Shown piece after piece: positions 57,385-64,000 of a stretch of 64,000 nucleotides of DNA. The DNA lies in assembly GCA_963722495.1 (NCBI GenBank), contig CAVRND010000029.1, positions 1 through 64,000 on the forward strand. The letters run 5' to 3'. Numbering within the stretch: the first letter of the stretch is position 1; every line of letters starts with the position of its first letter. The notes under the pieces are model-generated. The model did no database searches. It saw nothing but the letters and a program-made list of their open reading frames with translations, and was not told where the DNA came from. The DNA comes from Hyphomicrobium_A sp963722495 (GTDB lineage Bacteria > Pseudomonadota > Alphaproteobacteria > Rhizobiales > Hyphomicrobiaceae). The position numbers were made by a program, and so were the translations under genes.

Positions 57385-58584
57385 TTATACCTTAAGCCCG
57401 CGCCTGACGCCCGCAGCGCTCAAGAAGCCGCGAATGGTCGCAAAGAACTCCGGCTCTTCGAGCAGGAAGGCGTCGTGGCCGTTGTTGCTGTCGATCTCGA
57501 CGAACGAGACGTTGGCGGCAACGGCGTTGAGCGCGTGGACGATCTCACGGCTTTCGCGCGTCGGATACAGCCAGTCGCTCGTGAACGAGACGATGCAAAA
57601 GCGCGTCTGGGTGCCGCGGAAGGCGTTGGCGAGCACGTCGCCCCGCTCGGCAGCGAGGTCGAAATAGTCCATCGCCCGCGTGATGTAGAGATAGCTGTTG
57701 GCGTCGAAGCGGTCGACGAACGTCGATCCCTGGTGGCGCAGATAGCTTTCCACCTGGAAGTCGGCGCTGAACGAGAACGTGACCTTGGAGCGCTCCTGCA
57801 GATTGCGGCCGAACTTCCGGTGCAGGGCGTCTTCCGACAGGTAGGTGATGTGTGCGGCCATGCGCGCGACGGCGAGGCCGCTGCGGGGCACCTTGCCGTG
57901 GGAGTGATAATCGCCGCCGCACCAGTTGGGATCGGCCATCACGGCCTGACGGCCGACCTCGTGGAAGGCGATGTTCTGGGAGGAGTGCCAGGCGGCCGTG
58001 GCGATGGGCACGGCAGAGAACACGCGCTGCGAATGGCTCGCGGCCCACTCCAGGACCTGCATGCCGCCCATCGAACCGCCGAGGACGCAGAACAGCTGGT
58101 CGATGCCGAGGTGATCGATCAGGCGCACCTGTGCATTCACCATGTCGCCGATGGTGATCATCGGAAAATTGAGGCCGTAGGGCTTGCCGGTCTTCGGGTC
58201 GATCGAGGCCGGGCCGGTCGAGCCCATGCAGCCGCCGAGGATATTGGGGCAGATCACGAAGTAGCGGTCCGTGTCGATCGGCTTGCCCGGGCCGACCATC
58301 GTCGACCACCAGCCCGGCTTTTTGGTCACCGGATTTTCCGAGGCGACATACTGGTCCAGCGTCAGCGCATGGCAGATGAGGATGGCGTTCGACTTGTCGG
58401 CGTTGAGCGTGCCGTATGTCTCGTAGGCGATGGAGATCGGCGACAGGAGCTGGTCGCATGCAAGCCGCAGCGGCTCGCTCTCGGGCAGGTGCAATACCTT
58501 GCTCGAGGGATTGTTCGCCTCGGCTAGGCGGAGGTTTGGCCCCCCGTCAGCTTCGACGTCCGCCACGGTCGGATGCACTGGCAT
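57385..58584 (-). CDS. metX: homoserine O-acyltransferase MetX
   Basis: A 399-residue alpha/beta-hydrolase-fold enzyme that activates homoserine for methionine synthesis. ISIAYETYGTLNADKSNAIL, GPGKPIDTDRYFVICPNILG, VLGGSMGGMQVLEWA (nucleophile Ser), SFTSDWLYPT (Asp) and NNGHDAFLLEEPEF (His) are visible. ATG 58584 is chosen over the upstream in-frame start at 58665, which would lie in the leader. It is controlled by the SAM-II riboswitch upstream. Confidence 0.95.
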   Translation of the reverse strand: MPVHPTVADVEADGGPNLRLAEANNPSSKVLHLPESEPLRLACDQLLSPISIAYETYGTLNADKSNAILICHALTLDQYVASENPVTKKPGWWSTMVGPGKPIDTDRYFVICPNILGGCMGSTGPASIDPKTGKPYGLNFPMITIGDMVNAQVRLIDHLGIDQLFCVLGGSMGGMQVLEWAASHSQRVFSAVPIATAAWHSSQNIAFHEVGRQAVMADPNWCGGDYHSHGKVPRSGLAVARMAAHITYLSEDALHRKFGRNLQERSKVTFSFSADFQVESYLRHQGSTFVDRFDANSYLYITRAMDYFDLAAERGDVLANAFRGTQTRFCIVSFTSDWLYPTRESREIVHALNAVAANVSFVEIDSNNGHDAFLLEEPEFFATIRGFLSAAGVRRGLKV

Positions 58585-58630
58585 CGCTGATGCGCACTCC
58601 CTGCCCGCGCAGATGCGAGGGCAAACAAAA

Positions 58631-58678
58631 ACCCGGCCAGGATTGCAGGCCCTCAGGCCGCTCATCCACTAACCGGGT
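58631..58678 (-). terminator. possible attenuator hairpin between riboswitch and metX
   Basis: On the minus strand ACCCGG (58673-58678) pairs with CCGGGT (58631-58636), the latter running directly into TTTTTGTTT. Inner GGCC segments can extend the pairing. Its position between the SAM-II aptamer and the metX start suits transcription termination controlled by SAM; the long loop makes this uncertain. Confidence 0.4.
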
Positions 58679-58687
58679 GTGCGCGGC

Positions 58688-58743
58688 CCTTTTTAGCGAC
58701 TTATTTAACGTGGTTGCAAGCCGGCCGGCCAAATCACCACGAC
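58688..58743 (-). ncRNA. SAM-II riboswitch (metA motif)
   Basis: On the minus strand the P1 stem CGTGGT (58736-58741) / ACCACG (58709-58714) encloses GATTTGGCCGGCCGGCTTGCA. It is followed by TTAAATAAGTC and GCTAAAAAGGG (GCTAAA at 58692-58697), the 3' strand of the pseudoknot. These are the conserved SAM-II elements GTGATTT, GCTTGCA, CACGTTAAA and GCTAAA. It lies ~104 bases before the metX ATG. Confidence 0.92.
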
Positions 58744-58911
58744 GTCGGCAAGGGAATATCGGTACCGGCCCGGCGCCGTCAAGTGGTGGCTCACACACGA
58801 CCCAGTTACTGGGTTGCTTTGCACGTTCAAGCCTTTGCCTTCCCGTGCCGGCGTCTGTATCACTTGCCGCGCCTGGAAAACCCCAGGCTTGAAGCAATCC
58901 GGACCGCACTT

Positions 58912-60018
58912 ATGGCTATCGCCATCCCCCAGCCCAAGCCGGGCATTCTTGAAATCGACGCGTACGTGCCGGGCGAGAGCAAGCTCCCGGCCGGCATCAA
59001 GCCGATCAAATTGTCGTCGAACGAGACGCCGCTGGGGCCGAGCCCGAAGGCGGTCGCCGCCTACAAGGATGTGGTCGGCGGCCTCGAGCGCTATCCCGAT
59101 GGATCGGCAACTCTGCTGCGTGCGGCGATCGCGGCGCGGTACGGATTGAACCCGGCGCGCATCGTTTGCGGCGCCGGCTCTGACGAAATCCTGGCGATGC
59201 TGGCTCATGCCTACCTCGGCGCGGGCGATGAGGCGATCTTCACCGAGCATGGCTTCCTGCTCTATCGCATCATCGTGCTGGCCAACGGCGCGACGCCTGT
59301 CGTTGCGCCGGAGACCAACCTTCGGACTGACATCGGCGAGATACTCTCGCGCGTGACGGAGCGCACCAAGGTCGTGTTCCTCGCCAATCCCAACAATCCG
59401 ACCGGGACCTACGTCTCGTTCGACGAAGTCCGCTCGTTGCGCGCGCAGCTGCCGTCCAACGTGCTGCTGGTGCTCGACGCCGCCTACGCCGAGTACGTGA
59501 AACGCAACGACTACGAGGCCGGCATCGAGCTCGTCGCGACGACACAGAACACGGTCATGACGCGCACGTTCTCCAAGATCCATGGGCTGGCGGGTCTGCG
59601 GCTCGGCTGGGCCTACTGCCCCGAGGCAGTGGCCGACGTGCTGAACCGCATTCGCGGGCCGTTCAACGTGTCGGTCCCGGCCATGACCGCGGGCGCCGCA
59701 GCGATCGCCGACAAGGCGCACGAGGATGCGGCCGTGGCTCACAACGAGCAGTGGATGCCGTGGCTGGCTGCCGAGATCGGCAGGCTCGGGCTGACCGTAA
59801 CGCCGAGCGTCGCCAACTTCATCCTGGTGCATTTCGCCAAGGGCGCGGCGCAGGGCGCCGACGCGGCCGACGCGTTCCTCAAGGCGCGAGGCATCATCGT
59901 GCGCAAGGTGGCGGGCTACGGCCTGCCGGATTGTCTGCGGATCACCATCGGCACCGAGGCCGATAACCGCGCCGTCGTCACCGCGCTTGCGGATTTCCTC
60001 GGAGGGCGGCCGGCATGA
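58912..60018 (+). CDS. hisC: histidinol-phosphate aminotransferase
   Basis: A 368-residue PLP aminotransferase. IKLSSNETPLGPSPKAVAAY and GLERYPDGSATLLRAAIAAR are the N-terminal signature, FLANPNNPTGTYVSFDEV and VLDAAYAEYV bind PLP, and TFSKIHGLAGLRLGWAYCP has the Schiff-base Lys. It is coupled to tyrA by ATGA overlap; such HisC2 enzymes often act on aromatic 2-oxo acids in Tyr/Phe synthesis as well as in histidine synthesis. ATG 58912 fits the usual N-terminus. Confidence 0.94.
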   Translation: MAIAIPQPKPGILEIDAYVPGESKLPAGIKPIKLSSNETPLGPSPKAVAAYKDVVGGLERYPDGSATLLRAAIAARYGLNPARIVCGAGSDEILAMLAHAYLGAGDEAIFTEHGFLLYRIIVLANGATPVVAPETNLRTDIGEILSRVTERTKVVFLANPNNPTGTYVSFDEVRSLRAQLPSNVLLVLDAAYAEYVKRNDYEAGIELVATTQNTVMTRTFSKIHGLAGLRLGWAYCPEAVADVLNRIRGPFNVSVPAMTAGAAAIADKAHEDAAVAHNEQWMPWLAAEIGRLGLTVTPSVANFILVHFAKGAAQGADAADAFLKARGIIVRKVAGYGLPDCLRITIGTEADNRAVVTALADFLGGRPA

Positions 60019-60974
60019 CGCAACCGATGTTCGAACGCGTGGCGCTGGTCGGCATCGGCCTGATCGGCTCCTCGATCAGCCATGCGATGCGCCGCAAGGG
60101 TCTTGCCAAGGAGATCGTCGGCAGCGCGCGCACGAAGCAGACGTTGGACACGGCGCTGAAGCTCGGGCTGATCCACAAGGGCTACGACAGCGCCGCCGAG
60201 GCCGTGAAGGGCGCCGACCTCGTCATCCTCAGCGTGCCGGTCGGCGCCTGCGGACCGCTCGCGGCTGAGATTGCTCCGCATCTGCGCGCCGGCGCCATTC
60301 TGACCGACGTCGGCTCGGTGAAGGCGGCCGTCGTGCGCGACATGGCTCCGCACGTACCCAAGGGCGTGCATTTCGTGCCTGGGCATCCCATCGCCGGCAC
60401 CGAGCAGTCTGGTCCTGAGGCGGGCTTTGCCGAGCTGTTCGAAGGTCGCTGGACGATCCTGACGCCGGAGGCGGACACAGACGCTGCTGCGGTCGACAAG
60501 CTGAAGGCGTTCTGGACGGCGCTGGGCTCCAAGGTTGAGATCATGAGCGCGCCGCACCACGACATGGTGCTGGCGATCACCAGCCACCTGCCGCATCTCA
60601 TCGCCTACAATATCGTCAACACCGCCGAGCACCTGGAACGCGTCACCGAGAAGGAAGTGATCAAGTTCTCGGCCGGCGGCTTCCGCGATTTCACGCGCAT
60701 CGCCGCCTCCGACCCGACCATGTGGCGCGACGTGTTCCTCAACAACAAGGAAGGCGTGATGGAGATGCTGCGCCGCTTCTCCGACGATCTCGCCGAGTTG
60801 AAGCGCGCCATCGAGGCCGACGACGGCGACACGCTGTTCCGCCGCTTTTCGGAGGCGCGCGCGGTTCGCCGCGGCATCATCGCGGCCGGCCAGGACACGT
60901 CGGCGCCCGACTTCGGCCGTGCTGCCGCAACGGCACCCGATGCCGCAGCGGCAGGAAAGGGCGCGCGCAAATAG
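60015..60974 (+). CDS. tyrA: prephenate/arogenate dehydrogenase
   Basis: A 319-residue NAD(P)-dependent enzyme of tyrosine synthesis. VALVGIGLIGSSISHAMRRK is the nucleotide-binding loop, LSVPVGACGPLAAEIAPHL follows, and VPGHPIAGTEQSGPEAGF and ITSHLPHLIAYNIV are TyrA signatures. The start overlaps hisC. The last ~30 residues are a low-complexity Ala tail. Confidence 0.95.
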   Translation: MTQPMFERVALVGIGLIGSSISHAMRRKGLAKEIVGSARTKQTLDTALKLGLIHKGYDSAAEAVKGADLVILSVPVGACGPLAAEIAPHLRAGAILTDVGSVKAAVVRDMAPHVPKGVHFVPGHPIAGTEQSGPEAGFAELFEGRWTILTPEADTDAAAVDKLKAFWTALGSKVEIMSAPHHDMVLAITSHLPHLIAYNIVNTAEHLERVTEKEVIKFSAGGFRDFTRIAASDPTMWRDVFLNNKEGVMEMLRRFSDDLAELKRAIEADDGDTLFRRFSEARAVRRGIIAAGQDTSAPDFGRAAATAPDAAAAGKGARK

Positions 60975-60976
60975 CG

Positions 60977-61663
60977 ATGGCGGACCCGCACGATCTCTGG
61001 ATCTTCGCCTACGGCTCGCTGATGTGGCGGCCGGGCTTTGCCAGCGAGGAGATCGTGCACGCCCGCCTCGTCGGCTGGCGCCGCAGCTTCTGCATCTACT
61101 CGCGCTTTCACCGCGGATCCTCCCGTCGTCCGGGGCTAGTGCTGGGGCTGGATCGCGGCGGCGTGTGCGAGGGGCTGGCGTTTCGTGTGTCGCCGGCGAA
61201 TGCGCGCGAGACATTGCGCTACCTGCGCGAGCGCGAGCAGGTGGCGAGCGTCTACCGCGAGGCGCTGGTGCCCGTGACGCTGCTTTCAGGCGAACGGCAG
61301 GAGGTGATGGCGCTGACGTTTCTCGTCGAGCGTGCCCACCCTAGCTACGCCGGCACGCTATCGCTGTCGCAGCAGGCACACTTCATTCGCGGCGCCTCCG
61401 GTCGCTCCGGCAACAACATCGACTACTTGGCGAGCACGCTGGCGCATCTCAATCAGCTCGGCATTCGCGAGCGCGAGCTGGAGCGCCTCCTGACGCTCGT
61501 CGGCACGCACGCGGCACGCGGCGCCAACGGCGAGCACGCGCGCGCGAGTGCGGCGGCTATGGTGCGGGTGTTCGGGAGGTTTCCGGCGCATGCCCGGCGC
61601 CTCAAGGCGGAGGACGCGCGGCGCTTCTGCTATCGCATCGTGCTGAGCACGCGCAAGGACTGA
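60977..61663 (+). CDS. gamma-glutamylcyclotransferase (ChaC family)
   Basis: A 228-residue cytoplasmic enzyme that cleaves glutathione or gamma-glutamyl peptides to 5-oxoproline. WIFAYGSLMWRPGF is the substrate loop, RRSFCIYSRFHRGSSRRPGL, GGVCEGLAFRVSP and NNIDYLASTLAHLNQLGI complete the ChaC pattern. It starts 2 bases after tyrA stops. Its 3' end is part of a 22-bp tandem duplication. Confidence 0.93.
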   Translation: MADPHDLWIFAYGSLMWRPGFASEEIVHARLVGWRRSFCIYSRFHRGSSRRPGLVLGLDRGGVCEGLAFRVSPANARETLRYLREREQVASVYREALVPVTLLSGERQEVMALTFLVERAHPSYAGTLSLSQQAHFIRGASGRSGNNIDYLASTLAHLNQLGIRERELERLLTLVGTHAARGANGEHARASAAAMVRVFGRFPAHARRLKAEDARRFCYRIVLSTRKD

Positions 61664-61685
61664 GCTGAGCACCCGCAAGGACTGA
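61642..61685. repeat. 22-bp tandem duplication at the ChaC stop codon
   Basis: GCTGAGCACGCGCAAGGACTGA (61642-61663) is followed at once by GCTGAGCACCCGCAAGGACTGA (61664-61685), 21 of 22 bases identical. The first ends in the gene's stop codon, the second repeats it outside the gene. Confidence 0.9.
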
Positions 61686-61721
61686 GAAGGGGGCGGGCAG
61701 GTCAGGCGGGGCCGCGAGAGA

Positions 61722-62156
61722 TTAGTGGGCGCGGCCGCCGGCCATGCGTGCGAAGTCGGCCTCGACGAGACCGGTGCGCAGATCGAACTCGACCAGCTTA
61801 CCGAGCTTGGCGTTGTCGGCGAGCATGTGCACGTGCACTTCGTCGGCACCCAGCTCGGCGCCACGCTGGCGCAGCTCGGCGAGGTTGAGTGAAGGGGCGC
61901 CGTGGCTGACGCGGCCGATCGACAGCGCTTCGGCGCGGCCGTTGGCAGTGCGACGCACGAGCACGTAGTTCACCGCCGGCATCTGCGGGCACTCGAGCAG
62001 ATCGTAGACGGTGTGGACGTAGCGCTTGCCGGAAGCGCCGGTCCAGAAGTGGAAGCGGGTGGTCTCGTTCGATCGAGCCGTCCGCTCGGCCTGCTCTTCC
62101 TGGGCGAGTGTGCGCTGCGCCCTGTACACGGCGAGCTCAATGATACGCGCAACCAT
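61722..62156 (-). CDS. conserved hypothetical protein
   Basis: A 144-residue soluble protein. The N-terminal helix VARIIELAVYRAQRTLAQEE is followed by RFHFWTGASGKRYVHTVYDL, CPQMPAVNYVLVRR, and a C-terminal region ADEVHVHMLADNAKLGKLVE. ATG 62156 is preferred, with GAAGGGA 11 bases upstream, over the in-frame start at 62234. Similar proteins occur in Hyphomicrobiales without known function. Confidence 0.75.
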   Translation of the reverse strand: MVARIIELAVYRAQRTLAQEEQAERTARSNETTRFHFWTGASGKRYVHTVYDLLECPQMPAVNYVLVRRTANGRAEALSIGRVSHGAPSLNLAELRQRGAELGADEVHVHMLADNAKLGKLVEFDLRTGLVEADFARMAGGRAH

Positions 62157-62372
62157 TACTGCAGATCCCTTCGCGGCCTTGTGGGTCGCGTGCTGTTCGA
62201 CGCTGTTATTCTTTCGTGCCAGCCTATGGTCCATTGCTTAACGATGACCTTGGTTTCGAGCCGAATTGTGGCTCCATGTCAGTGATTTTTGGGCAGAGTG
62301 AACGCAACGTTGCGAGCTGTTGCGAAGTCTCAACACGCACGAAAAACACCAACGGCGCCGACGCGATAAACC

Positions 62373-64000
62373 TCAGCCACAGCGCGAAAAACCGCATGCG
62401 TCGCACACCCAGCAACCCTCGCGCTGCACGTAGTCGGCCGACGAGCAACGTGGACAAAGCTTAATGCGCGCTGGGCGTTTGACCGGTCCGCCGGCCTGCA
62501 CCGCCGCGTCGTCCTGCCGCTGCGCTTGGTCAATAGGCAGCGCCTCGTCGGCCTGCAGGAATCCGGTGCGGCGCATGTGCGTCTCGATGACCTCGCCGAT
62601 GGCGGCGAGCAGGCTCGGGACGTAACGTCCAGATACCCAGTGCCCGCCCTGTGGGTCGAAAACGGCTTTCAGCTCGTCGGCGACAAAGGTGACGTCGCCG
62701 CCGCGGCGAAACACGGCGCTGATCATGCGCGTCAGCGCCACGGTCCAGGCATAGTGCTCGAGGTTGCGCGTGTTGATGAAGATCTCGAACGGTCTGCGTC
62801 TTTTCGAAGTCACGCCTCCGGCATGAACGTTCTGCTCGATGTCATTGATGGTCACGTAGATGGCGTGGTCGCTGCCCGGCCATTTGAGCTTGTAGGTGTA
62901 GCCCGCGAGCACGCCCTCGCGCTCGAGCGGCGGCGCCATGTAGACGACCCCCGACCGTTCCGATGCCGGCACAACTTCGACAAGGGTCGGCTTGGCAGCC
63001 TTTGCCGGGGCTGCCTTGCCGGGCTCGGCGATCGGCTCTGCAACCAGAACCGCTCCGGTGACTGGGTTGGGCCGGTAGGTGGTGCAACCCTTGAGCCCGA
63101 GCGCATGCGCCTCGAGGTAGACGTCCTTGAACGCCTCGAAGGCAATGTCCTCGGGACAGTTGATGGTCTTGGAGATGGCGCTGTCGACCCACGGCTGCAG
63201 GGCCGCCTGCATGGCGAGGTGCTCGGCCGGAGAGAGGTCGCCGGCGCGCACGAACGTATCGGGTAGCGGGGCGGCAGCGCCAAACTGCCGACGGAACTCG
63301 GCGTGCGCGTAGTCCTCCACCGTCTGCTCGTGCGTGGTTCCGTCCCTCGCCAGTAGCCGGCGGGAGTAGCGATAGTCGAACACTGGCTCGACGCCGCTCG
63401 ACACGTTGCCGGCGAGCAGCGAAATGGTTCCGGTCGGCGCGATCGAGGTGAGGCAGCCGTTGCGTACGCCGTGGGCGCGTATCGCCGCGCGCACCGGCGC
63501 ATCGAGCGCTGCAACGTTGGGGGCCGCCAGGAAACGCTTGGCATCATAGAGCGGGAAAGCGCCCTTCTCGGCTGCGAGCTCGGCGCTTGCGGCGTAGGCG
63601 GCGTTCTGGATGATTGCCATCCAGCCGCCGGCGAGCTTGGCCGCCTCCGGGGTGCCGTACCGCACGCCGGCAAAGATGAGCGCGTCGGCGAGCCCGGTGA
63701 CACCCAGGCCGATGCGCCGCTTCGACAACGCCTCCTTGCGCTGCGCCTCGAGCGGGTAGTTCGAGACGTCGATGATGTTGTCGAGGAAACGGACAGCGAC
63801 CTTCACCCGCTGTTCCAGCTTGGCGCGGTCGAGCGTGGCGCCGCCGGTGAACGGGTGATCGATGAGCCGCGCCAGGTTGATCGAGCCCAGCAGGCACGCG
63901 CCATACGGCGGCAACGGCTGCTCGCCGCAAGGATTGGTGGCGTGGATCTCCTCACAGTAGTTGAGGTTGTTGCGTGCATTGACACGGTCGATGAAGACGA
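62373..64000 (-). CDS. nrdJ: adenosylcobalamin-dependent ribonucleotide reductase, C-terminal part
   Basis: The last ~540 residues of the class II enzyme; the gene continues past the window end. NLNYCEEIHATNPCGEQPLP contains the active-site Cys-x-Glu (CGE). SINLARLIDHPFTGG, KRRIGLGVTGLADALIFAGV, ISLLAGNVSSGVEPVFDYRY and SKTINCPEDIAFEAFKDVYL follow. A ~60-residue linker precedes EQNVHAGGVTSKRRRPFEIF. The very C-terminus has a zinc-ribbon (LCPRCSSADYVQREGCWVCD), typical of NrdJ. It makes deoxyribonucleotides with or without oxygen. The frame is unbroken. Confidence 0.96.
   Translation of the reverse strand, partial: VFIDRVNARNNLNYCEEIHATNPCGEQPLPPYGACLLGSINLARLIDHPFTGGATLDRAKLEQRVKVAVRFLDNIIDVSNYPLEAQRKEALSKRRIGLGVTGLADALIFAGVRYGTPEAAKLAGGWMAIIQNAAYAASAELAAEKGAFPLYDAKRFLAAPNVAALDAPVRAAIRAHGVRNGCLTSIAPTGTISLLAGNVSSGVEPVFDYRYSRRLLARDGTTHEQTVEDYAHAEFRRQFGAAAPLPDTFVRAGDLSPAEHLAMQAALQPWVDSAISKTINCPEDIAFEAFKDVYLEAHALGLKGCTTYRPNPVTGAVLVAEPIAEPGKAAPAKAAKPTLVEVVPASERSGVVYMAPPLEREGVLAGYTYKLKWPGSDHAIYVTINDIEQNVHAGGVTSKRRRPFEIFINTRNLEHYAWTVALTRMISAVFRRGGDVTFVADELKAVFDPQGGHWVSGRYVPSLLAAIGEVIETHMRRTGFLQADEALPIDQAQRQDDAAVQAGGPVKRPARIKLCPRCSSADYVQREGCWVCDACGFSRCG

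Overview
The window looks like the chromosome of a high-GC alphaproteobacterium of the order Hyphomicrobiales (Rhizobiales). The basis is gene content and order: a ctaC-ctaD-ctaB-ctaG-ctaE-surf1-thrC-M16 peptidase cluster, a split atpI-B-E-G(b')-F F0 operon, metX-metW behind a SAM-II riboswitch, ispH-thrB-rnhA, an HWE-type histidine kinase, an IalB-like protein, a phasin, a DUF6894 protein and a B12-dependent ribonucleotide reductase. The genus cannot be named from the sequence alone. No prophage, insertion sequence with a transposase, or CRISPR array was seen.

Layout. 0-9 kb: tail of a Bcr/CflA drug exporter, an HWE histidine kinase, a luciferase-like flavin oxidoreductase, an EmrA/EmrB efflux pair, a poorly conserved 1.2 kb stretch, and an SDR-aldo/keto reductase operon divergent from its probable MmyB-type regulator. 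9-21 kb: a DUF421 membrane protein, small proteins (ribbon-helix-helix, DUF6894), an initiator tRNA, an MgtC protein, a GT2/LpxB-N/GT39 envelope-sugar cluster, a fused pabB-pabC, a large unknown membrane protein and an alpha/beta hydrolase. 21-33 kb: a DUF2147 protein, a DevBCA-like ABC exporter, a TetR-regulated RND efflux operon, a BcsS-like protein, a phasin and an IalB-like protein. 33-44 kb: the cytochrome aa3 oxidase cluster with threonine synthase, an M16 peptidase and a GNAT acetyltransferase. 44-51 kb: a c-di-GMP protein with a long proline-rich tail, YqgE, a DsbD-N protein and a peroxiredoxin, interleaved with three copies of a composite double-hairpin repeat. 51-64 kb: thrB-ispH, a lipoprotein, the F0 operon, metW-metX, hisC-tyrA-chaC, a small conserved protein and the 3' part of nrdJ.

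Two things stand out. First, a family of about 165-bp elements (47833-47999, 49664-49831 in reverse orientation, 50376-50539) is built from two related hairpins that both begin CTAGTGT and end ACACTAG. Two copies supply the stop codon of the preceding gene, and two inverted copies bracket the peroxiredoxin gene. Second, reading-frame breaks are very unevenly spread: nearly every longer gene before about 33 kb is broken at one or more points while conserved residues continue in another frame, whereas between 33.4 and 64 kb only the c-di-GMP gene is broken. This looks like uneven sequence quality rather than biology, so broken genes are annotated here across their full reconstructed extent.
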